A stretch of DNA of 64,000 nucleotides from JADJYF01 sp965278995 (GTDB taxonomy: Bacteria > Pseudomonadota > Gammaproteobacteria > Ga0077536): positions 682,001 through 746,000 of the forward strand of contig OZ257136.1 in assembly GCA_965278995.1 (NCBI GenBank), given 5' to 3'. Of this stretch, positions 7,585 through 15,914 are shown one piece after another; the stretch's first letter is position 1; each line of letters begins with the position of its first letter. A program made the position numbers and the translations under genes. The notes under the pieces are model-generated. The model made no database searches, was not told where the DNA came from, and saw only the letters and a list, made by a program, of their open reading frames with translations.

Positions 7585-7953
7585 ATGACTAGCTATCAGG
7601 GTGACAAGACAACCGGCTTCCAAAGCCCCGCGCAAGATTACGTCGAGCCCGTGATTGATCTCGCCATCCGGTTGGATCTGCGACGGCCTGGCATCTATCC
7701 GGTTCGCGTCATCGGTCAGACGTTGTCGGAGCGCGGTATCCGGCACGGCGATGTCCTGATCGCCAATGCCGCCGCACAACCGCAGGCGGGAAAGGTCTGC
7801 GTCGCCTTCGTCAACGCCGATATCATCCTCGCGACGCTGATGCAGAAGGACGGCGGTTGGTGGCTAAGGCCGTCAAAACGGGAACCCCTGCCGGTTACCG
7901 ACGACACCGAAATTTGGGCCATTGTCGAAAGTCTTGTGCGGTTCAAGGTGTAG
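7585..7953 (+). CDS. umuD: UmuD-prime-like polymerase V subunit lacking self-cleavage residues
   Basis: This 122-residue protein aligns with E. coli UmuD from its cleavage site on (GFQSPAQDYVEPVIDL against GFPSPAADYVEQRIDL). Only 10 residues precede that Gly, and an in-frame TAA at 7564-7566 rules out a longer N-terminus, so the cleavable arm is absent. The nucleophile Ser60 (SGDSM) is Thr (IGQTL) and the general base Lys97 is Ala (DIILATL). It therefore cannot self-process and should act directly as UmuD'. A LexA box lies upstream and umuC starts 3 bases after the stop. P1 phage HumD is a comparable pre-shortened protein. Confidence 0.85.
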   Translation: MTSYQGDKTTGFQSPAQDYVEPVIDLAIRLDLRRPGIYPVRVIGQTLSERGIRHGDVLIANAAAQPQAGKVCVAFVNADIILATLMQKDGGWWLRPSKREPLPVTDDTEIWAIVESLVRFKV

Positions 7954-7955
7954 CA

Positions 7956-9209
7956 ATGCTGGGACTTATCGATGGCAACAGCTTCTATTGCTCATGCGAA
8001 CGCGCCTTTAATCCCGGCCTTCGCAACCTCCCAGTCGTTGTTCTCTCCAACAACGATGGCTGCGTGATAGCACGCACCCAGGAGGCGAAGGATCTGGGCC
8101 TGAAAATGGGCGAGCCCTGGCACTTGGCGCGTACCCGTCCAGCGCTCAAGGACGTTGTGTGGATGTCTTCAAATTACGCGCTGTATGGTGACATGAGCCG
8201 TCGCATGTTTGCGGTGCTGAATGAGTTCGTTGCACGGGTTGAACCCTATTCCATTGACGAAATGTTTTTAGACCTGTCCGGCTTCGCGACCGATCTGGTC
8301 GCACGCAGCCGGGAAATCCGCGACGCAGTTCGGCGCATAGCAAAAATTCCAACCTGCGTTGGCATCGGCCCAACCAAGACCATTGCGAAGCTCGCTAACA
8401 AAGTCGCGAAAGCCGATCGGCATGGCTCCGGCGTCTGCGACTTATCACGCGTGGAGGCGCGGCAGGAAGCGTTTCCAACGCTGGCGATAAGCGAGGTCTG
8501 GGGGCTCGGCCGCGCCGCGCAAACGAAGCTAAAAAACGTCGGCGTTAACACCGTCGCCGAATTTGTCGCCTACCCCGCCCACGAAGTCCGCGCACTTCTT
8601 ACAGTAGCCGGCCTACGTACGCAACAAGAGCTTCGCGGCGTGGCTTGCCTGTCTTTATCCCTCATTCCGCCGACTAAGAAAACGCTGGCGGTGACGCGAT
8701 CCTTTGGCCGCGCCATCCTCAGCTGGCCAGACATGCAGGAAGCGATAGCGACTTATACCGCTCGTGCGGCCGAGAAACTTCGCGGCCATGGCCTGGTTGC
8801 CGCGGCCGTGCAGGTTTTTATGCACACCAATCGTTTTAACAATGACCCGGTGTATGCCAATCAGGCGACGGCCACGCTCGAGCCAACCGCAGACAGTTTT
8901 GCCCTCATCAATAGCACCGTGGATGTCGCCCGCGGCCTATGGCGTGAGGGCTTTTGGTACGCAAAAGCCGGCGTGATATTTATCGATCTCTGCAGGAAAG
9001 AGCACATGCCGAGCCAATTCTTTCCGTCACGCGACCCCGAGCGCTCGGACACCCTGATGAAAACCTTAGACGCAGTTAATCAGCGGTATGGTCGCGACAC
9101 GTTGCGCCCGGGCGGCGCCGGCGCCATTCCCGCTTGGTCTATGCGCCGGTCGAATTTATCTCCCGCGTATACGACGTGTTTCGAAGACATCATGCAAGTA
9201 CGGGCGTAA
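7956..9209 (+). CDS. umuC: UmuC-family Y-family DNA polymerase (Pol V catalytic subunit)
   Basis: The product is 417 residues starting at ATG 7956, next to the umuD-like stop. Catalytic motifs are intact: LIDGNSFYCSCER (first Asp), SNNDGCVIARTQEAK, and YSIDEMFLDLSG (Asp-Glu). The helix-hairpin-helix region (ISEVWGLGRAAQTKL) and little-finger domain follow. The C-terminal part aligns with UmuC, but the clamp-binding motif is not the usual QLNLF; SQFFPSRD occupies that area. With the UmuD'-like partner it should form an SOS-induced translesion polymerase and raise mutation rates in ICE hosts. The full length suggests a working gene. Confidence 0.92.
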   Translation: MLGLIDGNSFYCSCERAFNPGLRNLPVVVLSNNDGCVIARTQEAKDLGLKMGEPWHLARTRPALKDVVWMSSNYALYGDMSRRMFAVLNEFVARVEPYSIDEMFLDLSGFATDLVARSREIRDAVRRIAKIPTCVGIGPTKTIAKLANKVAKADRHGSGVCDLSRVEARQEAFPTLAISEVWGLGRAAQTKLKNVGVNTVAEFVAYPAHEVRALLTVAGLRTQQELRGVACLSLSLIPPTKKTLAVTRSFGRAILSWPDMQEAIATYTARAAEKLRGHGLVAAAVQVFMHTNRFNNDPVYANQATATLEPTADSFALINSTVDVARGLWREGFWYAKAGVIFIDLCRKEHMPSQFFPSRDPERSDTLMKTLDAVNQRYGRDTLRPGGAGAIPAWSMRRSNLSPAYTTCFEDIMQVRA

Positions 9210-9594
9210 AGCTCGGTGGCGTAGGTCTCCCTACTGTTGGGCCTCCGTAGTGAGAGCGAAGTCGTGTCGGTATATGGTCGTTGCGGGTCGACAGCGGGCT
9301 TTATGCCACGACGTGAAAGTACCGACAACTCGTGCACACAGCCATCGCGATAGTTCGCTTATCCAAGGTAGCGAGCGCGACACAGGGCTTACCGACATCG
9401 AATTCGCGTCGGATAGGACACATCGTTTTGTGGACGTGGCCTAAACCCGCGTGGCAATGCAGTTCCCACTCCAACGCAAGGTCGCGATGAGGCGAGCGAT
9501 GGAAAGAGCTAGCGGTGCAACAGCTGCACAGCGTCCAGGGCTCCATACGTACGCCGGATCGCTAGCGCGGATTAGTATTCACCGCAGCAACGAG
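9210..9594. other. Non-coding stretch after umuC, nothing recognised
   Basis: No open frame here has a credible start signal or recognisable product. There is no clear T-run terminator after umuC. The hairpin-rich region begins at its right end. Confidence 0.5.
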
Positions 9595-10290
9595 GGATCC
9601 GCGCCGATCCGAAGGCGATGCCGAACCCATGCGCCAGCCACATGACAGGCCGGCACGGCCTGGCGTGGGGCTTGCCCGCCGCGAAGCGCCCTCGTCACTG
9701 CGCGAAGCGGGTAGTGACGAGGGCGGCGGCGTGAGGAATGGCGCGCGTTGAGGGGCGGTTTTTGCCGTGTTGCCGACGTGACGCGTTGCTAGAGTGCCGC
9801 CCACGTAGGAACTAAACCGTGGCTACTGCGGATCAGTAGCAAGAGGACCGCGCGTCCTCGCCTGCAAAGGCAAACAGCGTAACGGGTCGGCACAGACCTT
9901 CCCGACGATGCGTCGCAGACCGTGCAATGACGCAGCGACTTTACGTCGACGGTCTTGTTCTTCCCCCATGGTGCGCCTCTCGGCACCTTGGCACGCGTTC
10001 ACACCGCGCTGCCGTTCTCCCCACGGTTGCCAGTCGGACACGCATTCTACGTGCGTCTTACCGACAACCATTTCCATCAATCCAAGGCATTCGCCTGTTA
10101 CTTCAACAAAAGGAGGTGATCTCACCCATAAGCGCGCCCGGCAGGGCGCAGTTGGATCGCGTCGGTCCAAACCCCCGCAGGGGCCAACCGGCGCTGCCTG
10201 TCACCAGGCACATCAGGTGGACGGGAGTCGTGCCCCGGGACCCAAGCCGCGCAAGCGGAGCCAGCAGGGCTTAACCCTGAGGTTGGTCAG
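9595..10290 (+). ncRNA. Candidate large structured RNA upstream of the integrase gene
   Basis: About 700 bases without a credible gene carry a dense run of short perfect stems. They include 9646-9662 (7 bp, GCA loop), 9688-9724 (12 bp), 9822-9840 (7 bp, 5-base loop), 9843-9859 (6 bp), 9860-9871 (GCAA loop), 9917-9955 (7 bp), 10033-10065 (two stacked 5-bp stems), 10134-10149 (6 bp, GGCA loop), 10195-10210 (6 bp, TCAC loop), 10247-10258 (CCGC-GCAA-GCGG) and 10265-10279 (5 bp). Two GCAA (GNRA) tetraloops occur only when read on the plus strand, which fixes the likely direction towards the integrase. I do not recognise a group I or II intron core. The call is inference from structure. Confidence 0.45.
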
Positions 10291-10318
10291 AAGCACTTAC
10301 CGAAAATAGAACTGCACC

Positions 10319-11185
10319 ATGAGAAACCTGAACTACCAACTGAAGCAACTATGTCGACGCAACCGGGAAGGGAGTTACATGACGCAGCGCGATCGCGAGC
10401 ATGCGTTGACCTTGATCGCCGAGCAGCTGCATGCCCTCCGCTACCGCTCGATGACGGTGTACTCGTTGAAAGGCAAGCATGTGGAAGCCCTGGTCGGCCA
10501 CTGGCGCGAGCAGGGCTTGAGTCCCGGCACGGTCAAGAACCGCATGGCCGCGTTGCGCTGGTGGGCGGAGAAGGTTGGCTTGCCGCATACCGTTGCGCGG
10601 TCGAATGACCACTACGGGATCCCGGACAGGCAGTTCGTCACGGCCGGATCGAAGGCGCGCCAGGTCGATGGCGCTCAACTCGCGCGCGTCCAAGACGCCT
10701 ATGTGCGGATGAGCCTGGAGCTGCAACAGGCATTCGGGTTACGCCGCGAGGAAGCCATCAAGTTCCGGCCGGCCTACGCCGACCGTGGTGACCGCGTAGT
10801 GCTCAAGGACACCTGGACCAAAGGCGGGAAGGCGCGCGAGGTCCCCGTGCGTACGCCCCAGCAGCGCGAGGTCCTCACCCGCGCCCATCAGGTCGCCGGG
10901 CGCGGCTCTTTGATCCCGGCCGAGCGCAGTTACATCGAGCAGCGCCGCGTCTATGAACGGCATACGGCCAATGCGGGCCTATCGAAGATGCACGGGCTCC
11001 GTCACGCGTATGCCCAGGCGCGTTATCTGGAACTGACCGGCTGGTTGTCGCCTGCCGCGGGTGGGCCCACAGCGAAGACACTCACGGCGTCGCAGCGGGA
11101 GCGGGATCGCGAAGCACGGCTCACGATCAGCCTCGAGCTCGGGCACGAGCGCGAGCAGATCACTTGCGTGTACCTCGGTAGATAA
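10319..11185 (+). CDS. Integrase_1-type tyrosine recombinase
   Basis: This 288-residue protein starts at ATG 10319. The N-terminal SAM-like DNA-binding region (about 1-100: YSLKGKHVEALVGHWREQGL, TVKNRMAALRWWAEKV) and the catalytic part match the Integrase_1 family found in many ICEs. Catalytic residues are visible: Arg in FGLRREEAIKF, the HxxR box in MHGLRHAYAQARY, the distal His/Arg in LELGHERE, and Tyr in CVYLG three residues from the end. It is distinct from the tRNA-linked integrase at 39.3 kb and sits at the start of the transfer region, so its target may be internal rather than the chromosomal att site. A long hairpin-rich leader precedes it. Confidence 0.85.
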   Translation: MRNLNYQLKQLCRRNREGSYMTQRDREHALTLIAEQLHALRYRSMTVYSLKGKHVEALVGHWREQGLSPGTVKNRMAALRWWAEKVGLPHTVARSNDHYGIPDRQFVTAGSKARQVDGAQLARVQDAYVRMSLELQQAFGLRREEAIKFRPAYADRGDRVVLKDTWTKGGKAREVPVRTPQQREVLTRAHQVAGRGSLIPAERSYIEQRRVYERHTANAGLSKMHGLRHAYAQARYLELTGWLSPAAGGPTAKTLTASQRERDREARLTISLELGHEREQITCVYLGR

Positions 11186-11297
11186 GAGCCACGTTCTCGC
11201 AGAGCGAAACGACGCGGCGCGCGTTCCCGGTTTCCGCTTCACGGATCGGGCGAACGTCCAGAGCATGACGGGCATTCCGAACGTAAGCGACCGAACG

Positions 11298-11759
11298 ATG
11301 ACACACCCAACACGACTCATTCCGCAAGGCTGTCGTCTCGCCATCCTGTTGGCAGGCGTATCGGTGGTGTCCAGTGTATCTGCTCTCGAACGGGCCGGCC
11401 GATACTCGACCGTCAGCAGGGGGCCAAGTGCTGAGCAACGCGACCTCTTGGGTCGCCCGGTCGCCACACCCATCCCCGCATCTGCAGGCACCGTTGGCGC
11501 GGTGGTTGAGGTGGTATTGCAAGCGTCCGGATATCGCTTGTCGTCGCCGCCGAACGCGGACCCCGCGCGCGCGCAACTGCTGACGCTGCCGTTGCCCGCG
11601 GTACATCGTGAGCTCAGCAATCTCACCGTTCGGCAGGCACTCAAGACGCTGGCCGGGCCAGCCTTCCAGCTGGTCGACGATCCAGTCCATCGGCTGATCT
11701 CGTTCGAACGTTGCGCGGCGGTCGTGGAACCGCCCATCACCGCCGCAGCAGCGCCCTGA
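11298..11759 (+). CDS. pilL: PilL-like protein, PFGI-1 class (TIGR03748)
   Basis: The product is 153 residues starting at ATG 11298, selected because a signal peptide follows directly (LAILLAGVSVVSSVSA, cleavage before LERAG). The mature part begins GRYSTVSRGPSAEQRDLL and has VGAVVEVVLQASGYRL, a pattern of the short PilL domain at the head of PFGI-1-type transfer operons. It lacks any longer C-terminal region. It is expected in the periplasm as part of the transfer apparatus. The stop overlaps the next start (TGATG). Confidence 0.75.
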   Translation: MTHPTRLIPQGCRLAILLAGVSVVSSVSALERAGRYSTVSRGPSAEQRDLLGRPVATPIPASAGTVGAVVEVVLQASGYRLSSPPNADPARAQLLTLPLPAVHRELSNLTVRQALKTLAGPAFQLVDDPVHRLISFERCAAVVEPPITAAAAP

Positions 11760-12001
11760 TGGTTATCGTCCTCGCCATATTGTTGCTGCTCAGCGTGGTC
11801 GTGGGCACGAAGCCGCCTGTCGAGGAGTCCATGCCGGCTGTGGCCGTAGCACCGGCAACTGAAAGGCTCGCACCAATCCCGGCTGCTACCACCGAGCCAC
11901 AGTCGGCATGCAGTACGGAGATGTCACATTACCGCGACCTGAGTGTCCCATTCGGCACAGGGGCGCTCAATGCGCGTCCGAGACTATGCCGTGCTGAGTA
12001 G
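11759..12001 (+). CDS. Small membrane-anchored protein of the transfer operon
   Basis: This is an 80-residue product with ATG 11759 overlapping the pilL stop. Residues 2-16 (VIVLAILLLLSVVVG) form one membrane segment, followed by a Pro/Ala/Thr-rich stretch. The end overlaps the next gene by 32 bases in another frame. I do not recognise a family. Translational coupling and the membrane segment support a real gene, perhaps an inner-membrane accessory of the secretion channel. Confidence 0.5.
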   Translation: MVIVLAILLLLSVVVGTKPPVEESMPAVAVAPATERLAPIPAATTEPQSACSTEMSHYRDLSVPFGTGALNARPRLCRAE

Positions 12002-12770
12002 ACCACTGCGGCTGGCGATCGCGATTGCTATGGTGTCTACGGCGGCGACTCAAGCGGCCGATGTCGTTCGAACGCCAACCGCGGCGACACCAACAGCGCC
12101 GACCAGCGCGACCGAGACCGCGCTCTCTCCGTTCGCTCGCGCACGGGCCGAACTATGGGCCTTATCGCCGACCGAGTGGCAGCGTTACGAATTCCTCATG
12201 ACCGGGCTGCGCGGCAGCATCAGCCCGGCCAACATCTCGCCGATCGAGGTGCTCGGCATCCACGCCAAGGATCCAGCGGAGCGGCGCGAGTACGCCGAGC
12301 GCTGGGCGCAGCTGATGCATGAGGATGTCGAGCAAGTGCTGGCGTTCCAGCGCGCGTATGACGAAGCGATGCGGCGGCTCTATCCGAATGAGCTGCTCAT
12401 CGCCGACGGACCAGGCGCCATCGGTGCGCCGGTCGACATTACGCTTACCGGCCGCGATCGGCTGCTGCTGTTTGTCCACCCGCATTGCCCACGCTGCGAT
12501 GCGGTGCTGGCCGATGTCCTGAAACAGCTCGACCGCGTGGCCGGGATTGACCTCTATCTCAGCCAGGTGGAACCGGGCGAACCGTCTGCCGTTCGCACCT
12601 GGGCCTCAGATCACGGGATCTCGCCCGATTGGGTCAAGCGCGGCCGCGTCACCTTGAACTTCGAGGCCGGCACGCTTGCCAAACTGGGGCACGCCGCCAC
12701 GACGCTGCCGGTGGTGATGCGGCGCCGCGGTGACGCCGTAGCAGTCCTGTCGAGCGCGCCACTCCGATGA
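11970..12770 (+). CDS. TIGR03759-family ICE protein with thioredoxin-like CxxC
   Basis: The product is 266 residues starting at ATG 11970 (AGGGG upstream). It has a signal peptide ending near TQA, then the family segment 'ARAELWALSPTEWQRYEFLMTG' and 'SPANISPIEVLGIHAKDPAERREYAERWAQ'. A C-terminal thioredoxin-like part has HPHCPRCDAVL (CxxC near residue 173). It probably acts in the periplasm, perhaps in disulfide handling for the pilus or channel. The stop overlaps the next ATG by ATGA. Confidence 0.8.
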   Translation: MRVRDYAVLSRPLRLAIAIAMVSTAATQAADVVRTPTAATPTAPTSATETALSPFARARAELWALSPTEWQRYEFLMTGLRGSISPANISPIEVLGIHAKDPAERREYAERWAQLMHEDVEQVLAFQRAYDEAMRRLYPNELLIADGPGAIGAPVDITLTGRDRLLLFVHPHCPRCDAVLADVLKQLDRVAGIDLYLSQVEPGEPSAVRTWASDHGISPDWVKRGRVTLNFEAGTLAKLGHAATTLPVVMRRRGDAVAVLSSAPLR

Positions 12771-13315
12771 GTGTCGGTGCGGCAGCTATCGTGCTCACCT
12801 TGATAGGAAGCACAGCCCAGGCGGCAAGCGTTCCAGACGATGTGCCGACGGGGTATCGGCAAGTGGCCGCCGAATATGCCATCCCACCACGTCTCTTCTA
12901 TGCCGTCGCGTTGACCGAAAGCGGCAAGCAGGTTGACGGCATTGCGCAGTTGCGCCCCTGGCCCTGGACCTTGAACATCCGCGGTGAAGCACATTACTTC
13001 GCACGCAGGCGAGCGGCCGAAGCGGCCTTACGCCAGGCACTCGCCGGCGGCGAGGACTTGATTGACGTCGGCCTGATGCAGGTGAACTGGCGTTACCATC
13101 GACAGCACCTGCGCACGCCCACCTCGGCGCTCGATCCGTACCGCAATCTACGGATTGCTGCGCGGATCTTGCGTGACTGCCAGCGCGAACATGCCGACTG
13201 GTGGGCGGCGGTCGGGTGTTACCACGCGCCGGCGGATCTCGCACGCGCCTCACGCTACCGCGAACGGGTACGGCATCACTGGCGACCGTCAAGTTCGCAG
13301 ACGGTCGTTCCATGA
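12767..13315 (+). CDS. Conjugative lytic transglycosylase
   Basis: The product is 182 residues with ATGA overlap at both ends. A signal peptide (VGAAAIVLTLIGSTAQA) precedes a soluble lytic transglycosylase fold: YAIPPRLFYAVALTESGK gives the catalytic Glu (about 51), DVGLMQVNWRYH the GLMQ motif, and DPYRNLRIAARIL plus WWAAVGCYHAP the C-terminal signature. It should open peptidoglycan for assembly of the transfer channel. It occupies the usual place between TIGR03759 and TIGR03765. Confidence 0.9.
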   Translation: MSVGAAAIVLTLIGSTAQAASVPDDVPTGYRQVAAEYAIPPRLFYAVALTESGKQVDGIAQLRPWPWTLNIRGEAHYFARRRAAEAALRQALAGGEDLIDVGLMQVNWRYHRQHLRTPTSALDPYRNLRIAARILRDCQREHADWWAAVGCYHAPADLARASRYRERVRHHWRPSSSQTVVP

Positions 13316-13833
13316 CGGCAACCAGAGCGTTGGTGGGGATTGCATTACATTGCTGGCTGACCGCGCCCGTGCTGGCTGCTGGGCTCACGGTGATTGTCGA
13401 CAGCGGCAACACGCAACCCCTTGCGCCGTTCCTCGAGGTGTTCGACGGTGGTCCCGACGCGGACGTTGGCGAAGTACAGCAAGAGCGCTCACTCGGCGTC
13501 GGCGACCTGCAGAACCTGCTGCCGATCCACTCGGCCGCGCTAAGCCCAGGGACCGTTCAGCGCCGGGCGGCGGAGCGCCCGTTCAGCGGGCCGATGTTTC
13601 TGCTTGGCGCGGATCCGCGCTCAGAACGATGGCTGCTTCGCCACCGTGCGCGCTTGAAACGTCTCGGTGCGGTCGGTTTGCTGGTCGAGGTCCCCGATGT
13701 AGCGACATTACGCCGTCTGGCGACCCTCGCCGCAGGCCTTACCCTGCTGCCGGCTTCGGGTGACGATCTGGCGGCCCGCCTCGGGCTTACCCATTATCCC
13801 GTGTTGATCACCCAGGACGGGATTGAGCAGTGA
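13312..13833 (+). CDS. TIGR03765 (PFL_4695-type) ICE protein
   Basis: The product is 173 residues starting at ATG 13312, overlapping the transglycosylase stop. A signal peptide (VGIALHCWLTAPVLAAG) is followed by VIVDSGNTQPLAPFLEVF, LPIHSAALSPG, and GADPRSERWLLRHRARLKRLGAVGLLVEV, all typical of this family, ending with GLTHYPVLITQDGIEQ. It is exported and of unknown biochemical role. It is always found next to the coupling protein, as here (GTGA overlap). Confidence 0.85.
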   Translation: MTATRALVGIALHCWLTAPVLAAGLTVIVDSGNTQPLAPFLEVFDGGPDADVGEVQQERSLGVGDLQNLLPIHSAALSPGTVQRRAAERPFSGPMFLLGADPRSERWLLRHRARLKRLGAVGLLVEVPDVATLRRLATLAAGLTLLPASGDDLAARLGLTHYPVLITQDGIEQ

Positions 13834-15914
13834 CACGCTATCCGTTGGAAGCGTTGCTACGACCGCCAGTCGAACTCTGGACAACGCTTGCGGCGAGCGC
13901 TGCAGGGACCATCGCCATCCTGGCACCATGGGCGCTGATGATGCCGCCGAGTCTCGCCTATGCTGCGGCGGGCGCACTGTTCACACTCGCACTCTGGCGT
14001 GCGAGACAGGCATGGCGGGTGATCCGCTACCAACGCAATCTTCGCCGATTGCCGGAATACCGGCTCAAAGCCTCGTGCATCCCGGTCAGGCGGACAAAGC
14101 TCTTTCTCGGACGGGGGTTCCGCTGGACGCCGCGGCATACGCAACGGCTGCGCGACACCCTGCGACCGGAAGTGGCCCATTACCTTGATCCGGGACTCGC
14201 CTATCGTTGGGCGCGGCGGGCCGAACTCGCGTGGGAGGGGAGGCCACTACTTAACTGGCTGGCGCAAGGCCTGCGTGCCCGCGCCTGGTGGAACCCGTTG
14301 CGACCGCTGCCGGCGGTTGGTGGGCTCGCGGCGTTGCATGGCGTAGAGCCGGACGAGCAGGACGTCTGGATGAACGTCAGCGAGCGGGTCGGGCATACGC
14401 TGGTGCTCGGCACCACGCGGGTCGGTAAAACGCGCCTGGCCGAAGTCCTGATCACCCAGGACATCCAGCGTGGTGACTGTGTGATTGTGTTCGACCCCAA
14501 AGGGGATGCCGATCTGCTCCGCCGCATCGTCGCCGAGGCGGACCGCGCAGGCCGTGCCGAGGACTTCATCTTTTTCCATCTCGGCTACCCGCAGGTCTCG
14601 GCACGCTACAACGCCATCGGTCATTTCTCGCGCATCACCGAAGTCGCGACCCGGATCGCGAACCAGCTACCAAGCGAAGGGAATTCGGCCGCCTTCAAGG
14701 AATTCGCCTGGCGCTTTGTCAATATCATTGCGCGCGCGCTGGTCTCCCTCGGGCGGCGACCGGACTACACCCAGGTCCGGAGATACATCAACGACATCGA
14801 ACCCTTGTTCGTGGAGTACGCACGAGCGCATCTCGCGGCGAGGGGGCCGGCAGGGTGGGAGGCGGCCTTGGCTGTGGCTGCCGACCAAACGAAAGAAAAG
14901 AACATTCCGAACGCGCTGCGCGGCCGTAACCCCAAGGCGATCGCGCTGGTCAGGTATCTCCAGGATCTCGACCTCTACGATCCGGTTCTCGATGGCCTCG
15001 CCTCGGCGTTCAAGTACGATAAGACCTACTTCGACAAGATTGTCAGCTCCGTCGGTCCGCTGATGGAGAAGCTGACCACCGGCCGTATTGCCGAGCTGAT
15101 CTCGCCCGATCTCGGCAACCCATCGGACGTACGCCCCGTCCTCGAATGGATGGATGTGATCCGTCGCAAGGGCATTGTCTACGTCGGCCTCGATGCGCTG
15201 ACCGACACGACGGTCGCGAGCGCCGTCGGTAACTCGATGTTCGCGGATCTGGTCTCGGTCGCCGGCCATCTCTACAAACACGGCGTGACGGAGCGCTCGA
15301 ACGAGACCGAGGTCGCCTCCGGCCCCAGACCACCGCCGATCTCGCTGCATGCGGATGAATTCAATGAGATGATCGGGGAAGAATTCGTGCCGCTGCTGAA
15401 CAAGGCGGGTGGTGCGGGTTTCCAGGTCACCGCCTATACACAGACCTGGTCCGATGTCGAAGCGCGGATTGGCAGCCGGGCCAAGGCCGGACAAGTTGCC
15501 GGCAACTTCAATACGCTCATCATGCTGCGCGTCAAGGAGCTGGCGACCGCCGAAATGCTGACGGACCAGCTCCCGCGGGTAGACGTGCACACGTTGACCA
15601 GCGTGTCCGGCGTCGATGATTCGTCAGAGCCGGCGTCTGGTGTCGATTTCCGGTCGAAGAATGAGGACCGCCTGAGCAGCACCGAAGTACCGTTGCTGGC
15701 CGCCGCAGATCTCGTATCGCTCCCAAAGGGACAGGCCTTCGCACTCTTGGACGGCGGACAGCTCTGGAAGATCCGTATGCCGTTGCCCGATACGGGCGAC
15801 GACCAGACCCTGCCGAAGGATGTCGACACCGTCGTGCAACAATTAGCACGCCACTACGCACGCAGGAAGGCGAACGAGAGCGGAACAGGCACAGCAGCCA
15901 CGACAAATGGGTGA
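13830..15914 (+). CDS. traD: TraD-type coupling ATPase (TIGR03743)
   Basis: This 694-residue protein starts at GTG 13830. Two N-terminal membrane segments (about 15-55) precede the motor domain. The Walker A motif is GTTRVGKT (about 193-200); VIVFDPKGDADLLRRI is the typical strand after it. The Walker B/activating region includes ISLHADEFNEMIGEEFVPLLNKAG, and the all-alpha domain lies between. This is the type IV coupling protein that hands the relaxase-DNA complex to the channel. It is full length with no sign of damage. Confidence 0.93.
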   Translation: MTRYPLEALLRPPVELWTTLAASAAGTIAILAPWALMMPPSLAYAAAGALFTLALWRARQAWRVIRYQRNLRRLPEYRLKASCIPVRRTKLFLGRGFRWTPRHTQRLRDTLRPEVAHYLDPGLAYRWARRAELAWEGRPLLNWLAQGLRARAWWNPLRPLPAVGGLAALHGVEPDEQDVWMNVSERVGHTLVLGTTRVGKTRLAEVLITQDIQRGDCVIVFDPKGDADLLRRIVAEADRAGRAEDFIFFHLGYPQVSARYNAIGHFSRITEVATRIANQLPSEGNSAAFKEFAWRFVNIIARALVSLGRRPDYTQVRRYINDIEPLFVEYARAHLAARGPAGWEAALAVAADQTKEKNIPNALRGRNPKAIALVRYLQDLDLYDPVLDGLASAFKYDKTYFDKIVSSVGPLMEKLTTGRIAELISPDLGNPSDVRPVLEWMDVIRRKGIVYVGLDALTDTTVASAVGNSMFADLVSVAGHLYKHGVTERSNETEVASGPRPPPISLHADEFNEMIGEEFVPLLNKAGGAGFQVTAYTQTWSDVEARIGSRAKAGQVAGNFNTLIMLRVKELATAEMLTDQLPRVDVHTLTSVSGVDDSSEPASGVDFRSKNEDRLSSTEVPLLAAADLVSLPKGQAFALLDGGQLWKIRMPLPDTGDDQTLPKDVDTVVQQLARHYARRKANESGTGTAATTNG

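Noticed and set aside
9823..10170. 115-residue minus-strand open frame in the hairpin-rich gap
   Set aside because: No recognisable motif, and it overlaps the predicted stems; GC-rich DNA gives such frames by chance.
9595..10318. Group I or II intron as explanation of the structured region
   Set aside because: No domain V-like hairpin, no intron boundary motifs and no P7-like core were seen.
14667..15590. Long minus-strand frame inside traD
   Set aside because: It is antisense to a full-length, well-conserved coupling protein.
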